A stretch of 64,000 nt of DNA from Hirundichthys speculiger. Its lineage: Eukaryota > Chordata > Actinopteri > Beloniformes > Exocoetidae. Positions 12,717 through 25,445 of the stretch are shown here, piece after piece (position 1 is the stretch's first letter; each line of letters begins with the position of its first letter). The DNA lies in NCBI GenBank assembly GCA_018398805.1, contig JAGFBZ010000849.1:310001-374000 (forward strand). Reading direction: 5' to 3'. Made by a program: the position numbers and the translations under genes. The notes beneath the pieces were generated by a model, which saw nothing but the letters and a program-made list of their open reading frames with translations, did not search any database and was not told where the DNA came from.

Positions 12717-13980
12717 AAGGAGAATTAGTGTTGTTCAAACATTCCTATTCCACATGAACTAAGCAAAAGCATCATCGTTTGTGACGTAATTAAGATGATG
12801 CTCAGTGGAGGAACAGCAGTGTGCAGATCAGCATCCCAAAAAAGGGGTCAAAGCAGCTAAGACAGTGTAAAAAAATCAACATTTCTAGATCAGTTAGAAC
12901 TTTCAGAATAAAATTAGATGGGAAATTGGATGCAGACATGTGTGAGTTGGTCTCGAGCTGAAGTGACAGACGTTGTATCCTGATAATCATATGTTTAACT
13001 AATTACAGTATTTCATCAAATGAGCTAAATCTCCGTGGAGAGTTCTGACCATGTATCATGGATCATGATTCATCCCCAAAACAGTGCCATGTGATGAGCA
13101 CATACGCTTGTACTTATACAGTATGTGAGGACCTTGCATCAACATCTCATAGCCCTGTTTCTGTAAAATTAAATGTAATTTTTAAAGACCTCTTAGGCCC
13201 CTTTTATCAGATGGATTCCCTAGAGAAGCTTGCTTATGTAATTTAAGTGTTATTGAGGACAATTTGACATCCTCATACTGATCTGCATGAATCTCTTAAG
13301 AAAAAGGAAGATGGCAGTGACCTCATCATGAACTGTGGTGTCAATGTTGTACTCTTTGCTGTGAACATGGCATATTCTTACTAAAGCAATGGACTGATTT
13401 CTTCGGTGAGACAGCACTCACAGAACAGGTTGTTCTAATGGTATTGGAAGACTGTCCTCATAGGTTATTTAACATTTGGACAGGATTACAAAGTGAGATA
13501 ATGAACTTTATTATGAGCATCTTCTGCTGGGCTCTTAGAAAGACATGCAACAACAAAATCCAAAAATAAATCATTGGAAGGGTAATGGCCAAAATCCTTA
13601 TTCATAAAAAATTCAGTTTGAAAACACTGAATGCACTTTAGTGCCGACGAAGTGCCATGTACCAAAAACAATGCAAAACCTCTGTAGTGATCATGTTACA
13701 TTAGGGTGCGATGCAGCAAACTAATAAGTATGAATAAGATGCTATTATATAGAATGTGGTGACTAGCAAGACTTGTATTACAGAATGGTTTTGTCAAATG
13801 TATCTGCCAGTTAAAGGCAGATTCAAGACATAAAACGGGTCAAACATGGCTGCGCCTCCAGGTGGTTTCCATACACTGGTTGTTGCTAAAGTGTTAATAA
13901 TGTAAGTTGTGGAATGACACTAAGGCTACATCCTGCTTTAAAAGATATTTTTGCAAACCTCTTGAGTACCACTTGTTCAA

Positions 13981-14006
13981 AAAAACTGATTTTCAAATCA
14001 GTTTTT
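13981..14006. repeat. perfect 12-bp inverted repeat, 2-base spacer
   Basis: AAAAACTGATTT, TC, AAATCAGTTTTT. Simple palindromic structure of unknown meaning. Confidence 0.85.
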
Positions 14007-14028
14007 ACTTGAATGATCCTACATTGAT

Positions 14029-14061
14029 AAAAACAAAAACAAAAAACAAAAAACAAAAAAC
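14029..14061. repeat. (A5-6 C)n simple repeat
   Basis: Tandem AAAAAC/AAAAAAC units. Confidence 0.9.
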
Positions 14062-14306
14062 AGCAAACCGAGACTGACTGGGATTTATCATTATTATTAT
14101 TAGAGCCATCAGGCAAGAGGCAGGGTACATTCTGGAGAGGTTACCAATCCATCACAAGGCACTTGTATTTGGAACAATTTTGTATTTTTAAAAAGAAATA
14201 TAATAAATAAGTTATTAATTATGATGCAAAGTGTATTATTATTATATATATATATGTATGTGAAGTGAATTTTAATGAGAATGTATAACAGTATGTATAT
14301 ATGTGT

Positions 14307-14700
14307 ACAGTGATCCCTTATTTTTCCCAGTTAATGGGGACCGGTGCCCCCACCGGGAGAATCAAAATCCGCGAAGTGGAGCCAGAGCCCCCCGACCCTA
14401 AATAATGTGTTTAAAATATGTTTAAAAACAGCAAAAAAGTAGCGAGGCACTGCAGCAAAACAAGACAAAAGCTCAACTGTAGGTCTTTCTGTTACCTTCA
14501 CAGCCTCTGGTCTCTGAACCGTAGAAAAGAAACTGCTCTTTCATCTAACCTCGTTTTCATTCTGCCATCCCACGACACACACACTACATTACCCATAAAG
14601 CCACACCATTACCCATAAGGCCACCTTCATAAAGGGGCCAGGCTGGCTCACAACATTTCTTTGCTGCGAGAGAATGCGCACAACATCCGGTGATGTTTCT
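14307..14700. repeat. possible DNA-transposon remnant
   Basis: A sudden GC-rich, CpG-containing block begins TACAGTGATCCCTTATTTTT and contains CCGGTGCCCCCACCGGGAG and AATCCGCGAAGTGGAGC. It reminds me of fish DNA elements that begin CAGTGGTCCC and hold CGCGAA words. The right end is unclear and no target duplication was found. Confidence 0.3.
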
Positions 14701-16700
14701 GCAATTTTTTTTCAAAATTTTTCTGTTTTCTGTTTTTTTTTAAATTACATTTTATTACCAAAAGATTCCACAGTTTTATTTCCAATTATATAGCTTACCA
14801 AATGTCCGAATATTTTCCCAACTTACACATGCTGAAAAACTAAGTGATTTTGTCTCTCTTATAAATATATCATCAGAAAAGTGAGCCATCAAACACTAAT
14901 CCCATATATTTGAGGATTCGGATATGCGTTCCTAAATCTCCTTTCTCTGAATGCCTGGATTTGTATCATTTTATGTAATTCTGCATCCGGGTCAAGCTAC
15001 TTGGGACTCTTAGGTTAATTGAAATTGACAGTATGTCTATCACATGGCAATGCAGCAAAGAGTTTGACATAATACCAGTGTTCATATTTTTCTGCTCCAG
15101 GCTGCTGCGTTTGTACTCATTTTTAATTGGCTTCTCTTTCATCATGTTTTCCTCCTTTTACTGGAAATATTTATTTGACCTCACCCAACACCCTACATTG
15201 ACATAAGTATGCTGTGCAATTTAAATATATCAAAATCATCTTCAGCATTCTGAAAATAACAGTTAAAACAATTATACATATCAAAACCATACAACAAAAA
15301 TCATTTATTTTGCAACATAGCTCTTCTCTACATGACAAACATCTGATAGCTGTGTACTAAGAGATTTCAGCAGTAATAATTTCTCTCTAAATGACAGAAA
15401 GCATCAACATTTGCTAAGCCATTTTAGCAAAACAAAATCCATCTAAAAGGGTATTTAAAGCCCTGTTTCCACTAGATCTTAGACAGACATTAAAAACAAA
15501 GAAATGAATAATTTGAAATAACCATATTTCAAAGCAATTTAGCTATTCTTAGTGGATAAGTGATCACCTAGGACTGCAAATCAATATACCATTTATTTGC
15601 ACTCTGTGATTTTAAAATGAATGCAATATTTAAGGACAAATTTGATAAATATGAATGTTTGTGTCTCCGGTCTATCATTACTGAAAGGCTATATGCAGTT
15701 TTCTTCAGCTCGACTGATTTGTACAGCCCAAATTCACCTCAGAAGTCATCTCAGGGAACTCTACACAGAAAGTAAGCAAATGCAAACACCACAGAGACTT
15801 CAAATCTTGAAGTCAGATGTGAACATCAAGGCAAATCTCTGCAGAGTTGAGACTCACAGCGATGGCATTTCAAGGTCACTTCCCTTTTCTCCGGTTCACC
15901 TTTTACTTCTGCCCCTCCAATCTGTGCACATGTCTACACTTCTCTACTTTCCTTTTCCACCCACTCTCCCACTGCTACCTTTCCCTTTTTTAACAACTGG
16001 AAAGCCTTTAAATGTGTATTAATAGACTAAACAGTGAGTGATTTTGATGCCCATCTGGGATTTCATCTAGCTGGCAGAAGAGGATGTTACACTCCGTATG
16101 TGTCCTTGGCAGAGAGGCGTGAATCAAGCGATTATTTGATCAAGTAATTATTCAAGAGGCTTGCCACAACATGTGAAGGCTTAGACTTGATATGATTATC
16201 TGGTACATTAATGTAGCCCAAAACTTTGCGGTGAAAGATGGTGTCAAGTTTTTGTAGATCATGGTTGTTTGTTTGGAAGTAAAACTGGTTTAGAAACTTT
16301 TAGAATCAAGGTCTCTTTTTTCTCTCTTTTTTTAAAAACTGTAAGCCATGTGATGAAGTTAGAAAAAAAGTTTAATTTAAATAGAATGAGTTAAAACACA
16401 GATGGTTGCACACTGACAGCAGAATTTAAATGGAAGTGAAATGGACCAACAGAACAAGAATAACTTTGCACAGTGAGGCACAGAACTGTGAGACTGACAG
16501 TGTCAGAACAGCCCATGATAGCATGAAGCTGCAGAAAACCAAATCTTTAAACGCTGCTTAATAATACATTTAACAACACAAATTGCAGTTGTTTTGCTGT
16601 TGGGTAGAGTGGTGAATAAAAGGGTAGAGTTTGATTAAGTTGAAGACTGGAGTGAAGTACAAGAAGATCGGAATTGTAATTCCAGTCAAGGTTGCTGTGC
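14701..16700. other. noncoding sequence
   Basis: AT-rich with no recognised exon or mobile element. A frame at about 15621-16022 is open for 133 codons but resembles no known protein and lies in low-complexity pyrimidine-rich DNA at its end. Confidence 0.5.
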
Positions 16701-16722
16701 CTTATGTGTAATCAAAACGATC

Positions 16723-16850
16723 TTACAGTTTTACTGAAAGCCAATCAAAAGATACAAAAATGGGGTAATACACGACTGATGGCTTGTTTACTTTTAATAA
16801 CCTGACAGCTGCATTTTGCACCAGCTGTAAATGATTTGGTGCAGCTTGAC
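16723..16850 (-). pseudogene. short minus-strand LINE C-terminal fragment
   Basis: Minus-strand translation gives LSQAAPNHLQLVQNAAVRLL followed by KVNKPSVVYYPIFVSFDWLS, matching the conserved L-x-x-x-Q-N-A-A-x-R-L-L and LHWLPV region of CR1/L2/Rex1-type polyproteins. Upstream frames are not recognisable. It is a dead fragment. Confidence 0.6.
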
Positions 16851-17455
16851 TAAGGCACATGGTGACAGAAAACCTAATTAACACTTTCAGATCATTAGCA
16901 GAAGAGCTACATCTGATTTCAGGGATATACGTCATTGACGAAGACTTAAACCTAATTAGCAACAGTGAAAAAATTGCCAGGTATAATAAAACAACTGTTA
17001 AGTCTAGTTTAAGTGTGGATAAAGAGACCACTACTCTTTGGTGCCAACTAATCAATCTAAGAAGCTCACAGTGATAAGTAACATCTTGAAAGCGGCAAGA
17101 CTGGAGCATACCTGCAAATTAATTTAGACAGTGATTTCATGATATTGTAATTGCTATTCAGTTTGTGATTACCAAGCTTAAATTGAATGTCCACTTTGAA
17201 ATCCCACTTTTCTTTGGGACTAATGTTAAATCTATTTGCACGGGCTAAACAGTGGCTATTTTGCTGAAAACTACAGTTAAGTCATATGGTTCCCTTCTTT
17301 CTTGGATTGAAACTTTTAATTGGCTGGCTTGACTAGTACACAATGAAAGGTGCACTGAAGGTGGGACTGGTGACCAAACTGCCAGGGAAGGGATGTCAGC
17401 ACTGCCCTATATTGTATACTATGTTGGTGATAGGTGGCACCATGAGCCAACCTTC

Positions 17456-17792
17456 TGTTAAATCAGTGATTCCCAAAGTGTGGGCCGTCACGGTACTGCA
17501 GGTGGGCCGTAAAACATCATTAAAATTAAACAAATATGTTTTGAATCCTCGATCATTTTAAAATATGTTTTTGATTAATGTAAAATATTCATGACATGAT
17601 TAAAAAAACATTAAGAAGTAACAAAACAAACCACAAACTTATTTGTTGACCCCTTACATTAATATCAGAACATAGCTTCTTGTCCTGTATGTTGATCACA
17701 GTTGTGATTAAAGATTTCGGTGGGCCGCGAAGATTTTTCACATTTCAAATTGGGCCTTGGAATTCTGAAGTTTGGGAATGGCTGTGTTAAAT
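17456..17792 (+). mobile_element. hAT-type MITE with perfect 8-bp duplication, copy 1
   Basis: The element spans 17464-17784 (321 bp), begins CAGTGATTCCCAAAGTGTGG and ends AAGTTTGGGAATGGCTG, so the ends are inverted repeats of one another. Both sides carry TGTTAAAT (17456-17463 and 17785-17792). An 8-bp duplication plus CAG-type ends define hAT. There is no transposase; it is a non-autonomous copy. The same family is present inverted at 31384-31746. Confidence 0.93.
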
Positions 17793-18530
17793 GATGATCA
17801 TTCTCTTTTCACTGCAAAGACTATCTAAAAAAATTTTCAGCCCTCGTGCTTGAATCAGTCTTCATCACAATCTCTTATCCTTTAATTGCACGTGGTCTTG
17901 ACCTAAACATCTGGCTCTTTGTGCGTTGCTTCATGAGTGATTGTTTCAAGTGCAGCCAGATTTTAGTCTTCAGCATGTATTATTGTATGATATTGTATCA
18001 CTATTATTAAAATTGACATGCATGTTTTTCCTTTAAATATTTAGTTCAAGACCCCATTTTATGACCCTAAAAATTGAGCTTCATTGCATATTTTTAGGTC
18101 AATAGGCAAAGTTGAGATATCAAGTTCTACTCGAGTTGATTGCGAATGAATAGTCACTTTAAAGGTTTCATATGAATACCCTGTAAGGATGTTGTTCTCC
18201 AAATTAGGAGCAGTGTAGAGGCATGTTCACCTTAGTAAGCCTATTCAAGGCTTAAAAACCGGCAGAAAAAATGTTTTAAATAATTCTGTAATGAACTGGG
18301 AGCTAATGGAAGGAGACCAACAAGTGGTGTGATAAAATTATGCATTCTTAATCCTTTTCAAAGATGATTAGCTGCATTTGTATACCTGCTACAGATGACA
18401 AAGAGCTATATCTATATACATGTATTTACAATAATCTCACCAACAAGGACCAAAGGCTTTAATTATTTTTTCAAAATCACTTGGAAAAAGATAAGGTTGA
18501 TCCTTGTGATACCTGCGCTTAATTAAGTTC
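17793..18530. other. noncoding sequence
   Basis: AT-rich, no gene recognised. The 18280-18330 stretch faintly resembles LINE antisense sequence but is too diverged to call. Confidence 0.45.
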
Positions 18531-18536
18531 TTCTTC

Positions 18537-18537
<1 letters not shown>

Positions 18538-18588
<51 letters not shown>

Positions 18589-18613
18589 GCTATTATTATT
18601 ATTATTATTATTG
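18538..18613. repeat. (ATT)n microsatellite
   Basis: About 25 ATT/TTA units with one GCT interruption near 18590. Confidence 0.97.
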
Positions 18614-18807
18614 TTCATTTGGTGCTTGAAAGGATAGCATCCTCCACCATTCTGAAAGAGAACAAGATGGAGAGTTCCACGCAACTTTGTAGGTTTGGAG
18701 CCATCCAAACTGAGAAAAGGCTTTGGTAATTAACAATCCAATGTTCTCTATGAATGCAGTTCCTTTATGGAAATGGGACAACTTCGTAGAAGCACACCTA
18801 TTTCCGA

Positions 18808-18847
18808 ACAATTGGAAGGATTTCAGGACAATTGGAAGGATTTCAGG
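18808..18847. repeat. 20-bp tandem duplication
   Basis: ACAATTGGAAGGATTTCAGG occurs twice head to tail without change, so the duplication is recent. Confidence 0.95.
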
Positions 18848-21800
18848 AAGCTGAAGTCTTTTTTGTGGCATTATGCACATGCCATTACTGTGTCAGTGTT
18901 TTGGTAAATCACAGCAAATGCAGTAGTGTTTGGTGAGCAGTGCATCATTTTGTGGAGGAGTAAGTCAAAACTGCTAATCATCTTATGCATGCAGGAAAGC
19001 AAATCTATCCTTTTAAAATCTGTGACTGAAGATAAGCTGCACATCATAAAACATTTCAAATATGGGCAGACTATAGCATGATAGACAAGCAGCACCTTCC
19101 ATCCTTGTAACTGTTTTGCATAACGTTCAACGTTGAGAGCAGAGTTGACGTGAACAGATAACACATATCATATGTGACTTTGAAGTAGATTGGACAGATG
19201 ACATATCTCATAAGCTACTTGGTGTCACTAATGCTCAGGCTGTTTTGATCCTATTACACTTGAACCTCCTCCCACAATGTTTTAGTCTTCCAAAACTCAG
19301 AGGCCAAATCATCAGCAGCCAGTAGTAGGTCTACTGTACATGCTTTATAATCCTATTTGCTCTTGTTAGCTCTTAATTGCAGTGAAAGAGATATTAAGCT
19401 TTAATCAGCTTTAGAAGGGCTGTTTTTTTTTCTTTCTAATTTCTGTCTGTTAATAAGATATCCATTAAAACACCTTGCTTCGTTACTTACGGTTGATGTA
19501 GGAAAAGTGGGGTGATTCACATCTGACCTATGTGCTCCTCAAGATAAGGAAGAATGATGTAGAAGTACTACTACAGTGTTTAACTGAAATTCAAGGTTGT
19601 TTCCCAAAAATGTAAACAATTGGACTGCATCTGTGACAAAGAGCTAGAAAAATGTCAAGTCAGGGATAAGTTGACCAGAGTCACTGTGTAAGGTGCACCA
19701 TCTGGGGGTAAACAGACCATTTAGCTGAATTAAAAATAATTTACCTATTTTGAAATCTAAATTAAACAGCCAACCACTGTGTACTGTAATTTTCTTGACC
19801 ATCAAAGTTATAGTTGTTATCAAATTTAGATAAGCATAACAGATTTAATCAACTCCTATTCCACAATAAACTGACAACTATAACTTGAAGTGAGTGACTT
19901 TTCAACATCTGTTCATCACTGTTTCAATAAAAAGTGAACTGTGTCTCCCTCCTTGCAGTTCCTTCAAGCTTTTATGGTTTAAATGTGACTTCTGTTTATT
20001 TCTCTTTTTTCCCCTTAATCTTTATTTAACCAATTAAAGATGAACTGAGATAAAGAAAAAAAAAATCTCTTGCAATTAGCTGACCTGATTTTTTTCAGCA
20101 GGTCACTCAGTGGGAAATTTCACATAACTCTCCTTTAAAGCAAAGGTTGGACTAAACTGCTAGTATCCCATGGAGGCTGCTTCCATGACACGAATGACTG
20201 AACCCAGTCAATCCCCATGTCATGTCACATGTGGTATAGTGGGATTTTGTTGCTTTGTTTAAAAAAAAAAACACATTCAGGCTAACATTTAGCTAAAGGA
20301 TATGCATGACTTTAGACACTGGTAAAAACTGTCTAATTCTTAAGGATCTTGGTTGTCTTTAAAGAAAATTGCTTCTTCTCTTATGTGTTTCTCCTTTTCA
20401 CATGCTTGGTGAAATAATGAGGTTTAATCACAAAATATAGTTCCATGACATTGCAAATGCACACAAGATACAGGTGGTGAGTCAACTCACCTCTGGCTCA
20501 TCTTATCCCACTTTCCCCTTTATGAGATCCTTTAATTGAGAAAACCAAAGCCAAAAAAAAGCCAAAAACCGTTCTGTGTGGCATATGAGTCATTGTCAGT
20601 AATAGAAAATGTTGCGCTGTGCGCTTTGATTGGACATGCCCTTTTTAAACTAATGAAATAATCTCTGATATAAGTTTTAATGTAGCAATGAAGCATATGA
20701 AAATTAGGAAACACATCATTTTACAGTACCTTATTATGTACTGTGCTCTAAACTGTCGTTAAATACACAGTAGGTGCAATTCTGAGCAATACCGGTTAGA
20801 TTTTAGATTTTATCAGAAAAATTTCACATTGTGCTAGTCGTCTAACAATAGCCGGCGGAAATCATGTCTCTTTATATAGCCTTTGGTTATAAAGGGAAAA
20901 AAAGACAAAAGAACCAGAAGGAGAAGGAGACAAATAGAAAGAGTGAGAAATAATGAGCTCGGGGGGAGAAAAGAGTGTCTACAAAAATGCAAGCTCATTC
21001 TGCGTTACAAAGAAAACCTCAAGTTCAACTCGACTTACTTTCTCTGCTGCCTGCAAGGTGACTTACAACCAAAATAAAACTATTCTTTCTCAAGCTGGAG
21101 CCACACTGAAACGAAGGTATCCCAGTAGACAATGTGCTAGATTCTGCTCCATGTAAAACCACATTGAGGCCATGCTATTTTTGAAACACAAACCTCGGGT
21201 TACAGACCTGTTTCTGTGCTTAATTCTGTTTCTAATTTAGTGAATATACCATTTCTCACGTCTTGATGACTCTGCTCCACCTTCTTGATGGATATAAACC
21301 ATGACAAAAGTCTGACTCAACACTCATCTGATGTATAGGAGTTTTGTTTTGTTTTCCCTTCTTTCAGTTGATAACACAAATGGGTCCTTGAAAGCCATTA
21401 AACACGTGTGATCTGATCACATGCTGGTGTCACTGATGATTGTAAGCTACATAAAATCTTTCCCTGGACAGCAGATGCAGCCACACTTGAGTTTAAGCAT
21501 AGTCATTGTGTGTCACTTACTTCATACTATATACAGTAAATACAGCTGACACAGATATGGCATCTGCAGCGCTGTTGTTGTAAAATCCTAAAAATGACTT
21601 ATAATTCTAAAGGGAATTAAACAGATGAGCAACCAACAGAAGTAGGATACACTCACCCCCTTTTTTCTCCCTATTCTCTTTATTGTGAGATTTATTTTTG
21701 TCAGAGGGGCAAGGACATGTTTGTATTGCCGAAGGTCCAGTGTTATAACGCTGCTGTCTATAGATCAACCATCAGGAACCAGGGTGACAGCTCAGTCTGA

Positions 21801-22462
21801 CTGGCTGGTCTCTTAGAGTGAGGTCCCTGGCGCTGCTGTATAATCCATCATGCTTCCTTCCATCCCAGTATGCACGTTTTATTGTGGCTAGGGCAAGGAT
21901 GAAAGCTGTCGTCCTCTTAGCCCTAGTGTCACTCATTTTTATTGCCTCTGATGAGCCACCATTTTACTGGCTCATTAATAAATGTCAGCTGGAATTACAT
22001 TTGTTATGGTTCCATCAAATCTTTTCTTGACATCTTTCACCCATGCTCACATTTTCTACCTAAGCTATGAATAGGTGGGAAAACTTAAACAGCAAGTGAT
22101 AGGGTAGTGGGAATTTGGAAGATAAATCCACTGCAGAATGCATTAAAGCCAGTGATCAGAAGTTTAATCCTTCTCAGCTATGGATGAGTTTTTATTATGC
22201 TGAAATGTTATGCTGAAGTAATGCCAAAGAAACAAAACCTTCATTCTTTCTTTGTTTGTTTAGAAAGAAATAAAAAAGGGCAAAAGAGTTATGACACACA
22301 CACACACATACATATGTGGTGTGGAGCTCAGATTATTACAGTACTCTTCCAAACCGGTTCGCAACCAACCTGCCACCTCAAATGTTATTTTGGTGGCTAC
22401 AAAAAAAGACTTTTGCTGTTAGCATGACTAAAATAAGCTAAGTCCAGACAGCCTCAGCTAGT
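18848..22462. other. noncoding sequence
   Basis: No exon or mobile element was recognised. Near 20870 a TTTATATAG TATA-like word precedes an open frame beginning at 20953 that I considered and did not accept as exon 1V. Confidence 0.5.
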
Positions 22463-23483
22463 CACAGTGGCATACCTGTCAAGTTTTGGATTTGAAAATA
22501 AGGGAAATTTTTTGGCGCTCGCCACTAGCAGTCCCACCATCCCAACCAAGCTCCTAACCAAGCACACATTTTTGGTGTACAAAAAAGCTAAAATCACAGC
22601 TGCACTACTTCCAGAACATCAGCCAGCTCTTTTGTTTCCTGTGTGCCATTATTGGATAAACTGATCAATCCAGGTGTGTCTGACCATTGCTGTGAGGTCA
22701 GACACACCTGGATTAATCAGTTTGTCAATTAATGGCACACAGGAAACACAGCAGCTGGCTGAAGTTCAGGAAGTAGTGCAGCTGTGCATAAAGCCACATT
22801 GACATAATGTGAATATTCATTATAGCCTAAATGAAAACACAAAAGGGGAATATATGAAGAGTATTTATTTTGAAGGGATTTGCATATTTTTTATTCATTT
22901 AACATTGCTTGTATTAAAATTTACATTTGATTTTCATTCCACACATTGTTTTCATTTCATATTGCTCTTCCTTTGCAGTTTTTCATCTCATTTCACGTGA
23001 CTTTTCTTCACTATTTTAATGACTTGTTGTACTCATTTGTTGCAGACTTTGCATTCTTTATAACTGTTTTGAAAGGATTGTATTTGTGGACTGGCCCAGA
23101 GTAGTTTATTTTACATGAGAGAAGAGCGCAAACAGTTCTGTTGTCTAACGACATCCTATTCTTAACAATCTTTTTTTTTCTTTGCACTGTCACTCATCGG
23201 ATGTCACACACTAACCTCACGACATCTACCACCTACAGTACCTGTAGTAGCTACTGCTGTGGCAGTTATCGTGAGGAAAGTGACAAATCTCAGACTGAGA
23301 ATGTTTCTTTTTTTTTGTTTTTTTTTTCACCTTGCCCGATGCGGTATTATTATTTTTTGATAACGCAGGTTAAAATATGGGAGATTTATGGGAAAATACT
23401 AATACGGGAGGGCGGCGGGAGAGAAGAGTAAAATACAGGACTTTCCACGTCAAAATGGGATACTTGACAGGTATGCACAGTGG
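22463..23483. mobile_element. non-autonomous DNA transposon with 8-bp duplication and internal hairpin
   Basis: The element is 22471-23475 (1005 bp). It begins CATACCTGTCAAG and ends with the inverse TTGACAGGTATG after ACGTCAAAATGGGATAC. CACAGTGG is duplicated exactly on both sides (22463-22470, 23476-23483). An 8-bp duplication fits hAT, P-like or Zisupton elements; the CATACC terminus is not a typical hAT end, so I leave the superfamily open. No transposase is recognisable. A 91-base inverted repeat lies inside. Confidence 0.9.
22595..22786. repeat. long imperfect inverted repeat (91-base arms)
   Basis: Arms 22595-22685 and 22696-22786 pair over 91 bases with about nine mismatches (about 90 percent), around the 10-base loop ATTGCTGTGA. 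The innermost 19 pairs (AATCCAGGTGTGTCTGACC against its complement) are perfect. A transcript would fold into one long hairpin, a shape that can feed small-RNA processing. It lies wholly inside the transposon. Confidence 0.93.
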
Positions 23484-23897
23484 TCTGTGTAAATGATGTA
23501 AGAACAATATTTGGAATTTTGGAGGTCAAAATAGATGCCCTCAATCCTGTTTTGCATCTCCCCCACGTTAGGAGAAATACGGTACCTACATGGGCTTTTT
23601 CTCTGGTTGTACTGGAACTGCAGATAGGAAGGCTGAAGTGATGTAACAGCTAGTCTGTGACTTGTAGAGTGGTATTAAATCATGTCATAATTCTTTTGTC
23701 ATTGGATGATAACAATATAAAAGCTAACATTAAGTACTGTAGTCTTTCTGTTCTATGTTTTACCAATGTTTACAATTTATTTATTTATTTTTTGTAATGA
23801 CAGGTTGTAGTCTTGAACTTGCACATTCAAGTAATTAGTGTACACTTATGTTATCTGGACTAATCCTGCTTTGAAAAAGGAACTTAAAAGATCCTAT

Positions 23898-24622
23898 GGT
23901 CCTGTTTATACCTGATTTTTTTAATTTGTCCCTAGTGATCTGTTCTGAAGTAAACAGTCTTAAGAACAGCTGCATCCGGGGATGCATTTGAGGACGTACT
24001 GAGATCTGATCACTCAAACCATGATCAGAGATGGTCTGAGCTACACGTGACCATATTCTTGTAGTGGTGTAAACAAAATGCGTTCTGAGCCACTCTGAAG
24101 GGCTGCTTACACAATTGTTGTCCTCTGTGTAGGTGGAAAGATGTATTCATTCACACAACAATTGTGAAACAAGTGGATAACAACCAGCACCACACATCCA
24201 CAACATCATGGACTCCTCTGTGTTGTCCTGATTTGCTTAACGTAGTTCTTCTTTTTCTTTAAATAACCAACATATTCCATTTCTGTTTCAATTCGCCTGA
24301 GGTCTTTTGTTTTCTGTTATGTTTTTGGATAGTTTCTCACTGCCATTTATTGTTGTACATGTACAGTTCTTCTGCTAAATTAAGCTGGAAAAAAAATCTG
24401 ACACATAAAAAAGGTATTCTTCTTTTTCCTGGCAACTACACAAGCTTTAGTGCATCACTATCTCTTGCAGGTAAAAACAACAACAACAACAGCGCATTTA
24501 GTATTTCTAGGTAGAAACCAAGTACTTTTTTTCATATAAGGCAAGGGAGTGCAATCCTATCTGAAGTTTCCACTTGAGATGAATGTGGAGACACATTTTA
24601 ATGCCAGGTGTAATCAGATGCA
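23898..24622. repeat. possible degraded MITE
   Basis: The left part reads GGTCCTGTTTATACCTGAT and the right part TTTAATGCCAGGTGTAATCA, which are roughly inverse. Between them lie GTGATCTG, GCATCCGGGGATGCAT and GATCTGATCACTCA words typical of a fish element family I remember. No target duplication could be defined. Confidence 0.3.
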
Positions 24623-25440
24623 CTTAGAGCTGCCTACATGTGACTGAATTACTCTGGATGGAGTTTAATACCTGGTTAATTAGGATCCCTTAAAGCTCCT
24701 CTGCGCCGCAGGCACAAAAAATAATGTGAACTTTTTAAAATAGTTATAACAACTATGAAATGGTTCTGAGGCACTTAAGGAATGAAGTATTGGCTGTCAA
24801 GCCTGATTGTCAGCTGCCTGTTGGATTGTCTCTGTGTGTGTTTTATGGGTAAACACTTAAGGGAGCATCGTTTCGAGCAAGGGCTACATTATCAGATCAT
24901 AAACCTTTTGCTTGTTGGAATAAATTAGCTTTCAGGTTTTATTAGCTTCTCTTGGCTCTTCACTTAGTATTTAGAACGTTCATAAAATACACACTAAGAA
25001 TTATCACATCCTTCTTCAAATACCTTATATTAATAATAATAAAGCAGTGGAAAATATATTGGTGAAACATTTTGAAGGAAGTTTGGAGGGGACTTAATTT
25101 GCTTTGTGAAAATAGAACAATATTATTTTGTAATTTACTGTTGGACTTTTTGCTCCCACACATGTCTGATTGTTGCTCAAACAGCTTCAGGATTCATTCA
25201 TAATTCCTAGTGGTGTACAAATGTCTGTTTTAGAGTAAATGTTAGATTGATTCTTGATTTTATTTGTTGTATTTTGATACAGATAACAATTTAAACATCT
25301 GTATTAGCTTTTTTCTATTTGTTCTTTGTTTTTTAGCTAATGCTGATAATTTAACATGTCTCACTGTGCCTATTATTTGTTTAAAGCTGAAAACACAATG
25401 TAATTCTTAATGAATAGTTTTGCTCCAGAAATCTTGTTAT
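24623..25440. other. noncoding sequence
   Basis: AT-rich; nothing recognised. Confidence 0.5.
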
Positions 25441-25445
25441 ACATT

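Larger units (their letters stand above)
12717..14300. other. noncoding sequence with small repeats
   Basis: No gene was recognised. It holds a 12-bp inverted repeat at 13981-14006 and an (AAAAAC)n tract at 14029-14061. Confidence 0.5.

Noticed and set aside
15621..16022. 133-codon plus-strand open frame
   Set aside because: No family features, a pyrimidine-rich low-complexity end (LLPLPSVHMSTLLYFPFPP-like composition), no splice context and no resemblance to any known protein.
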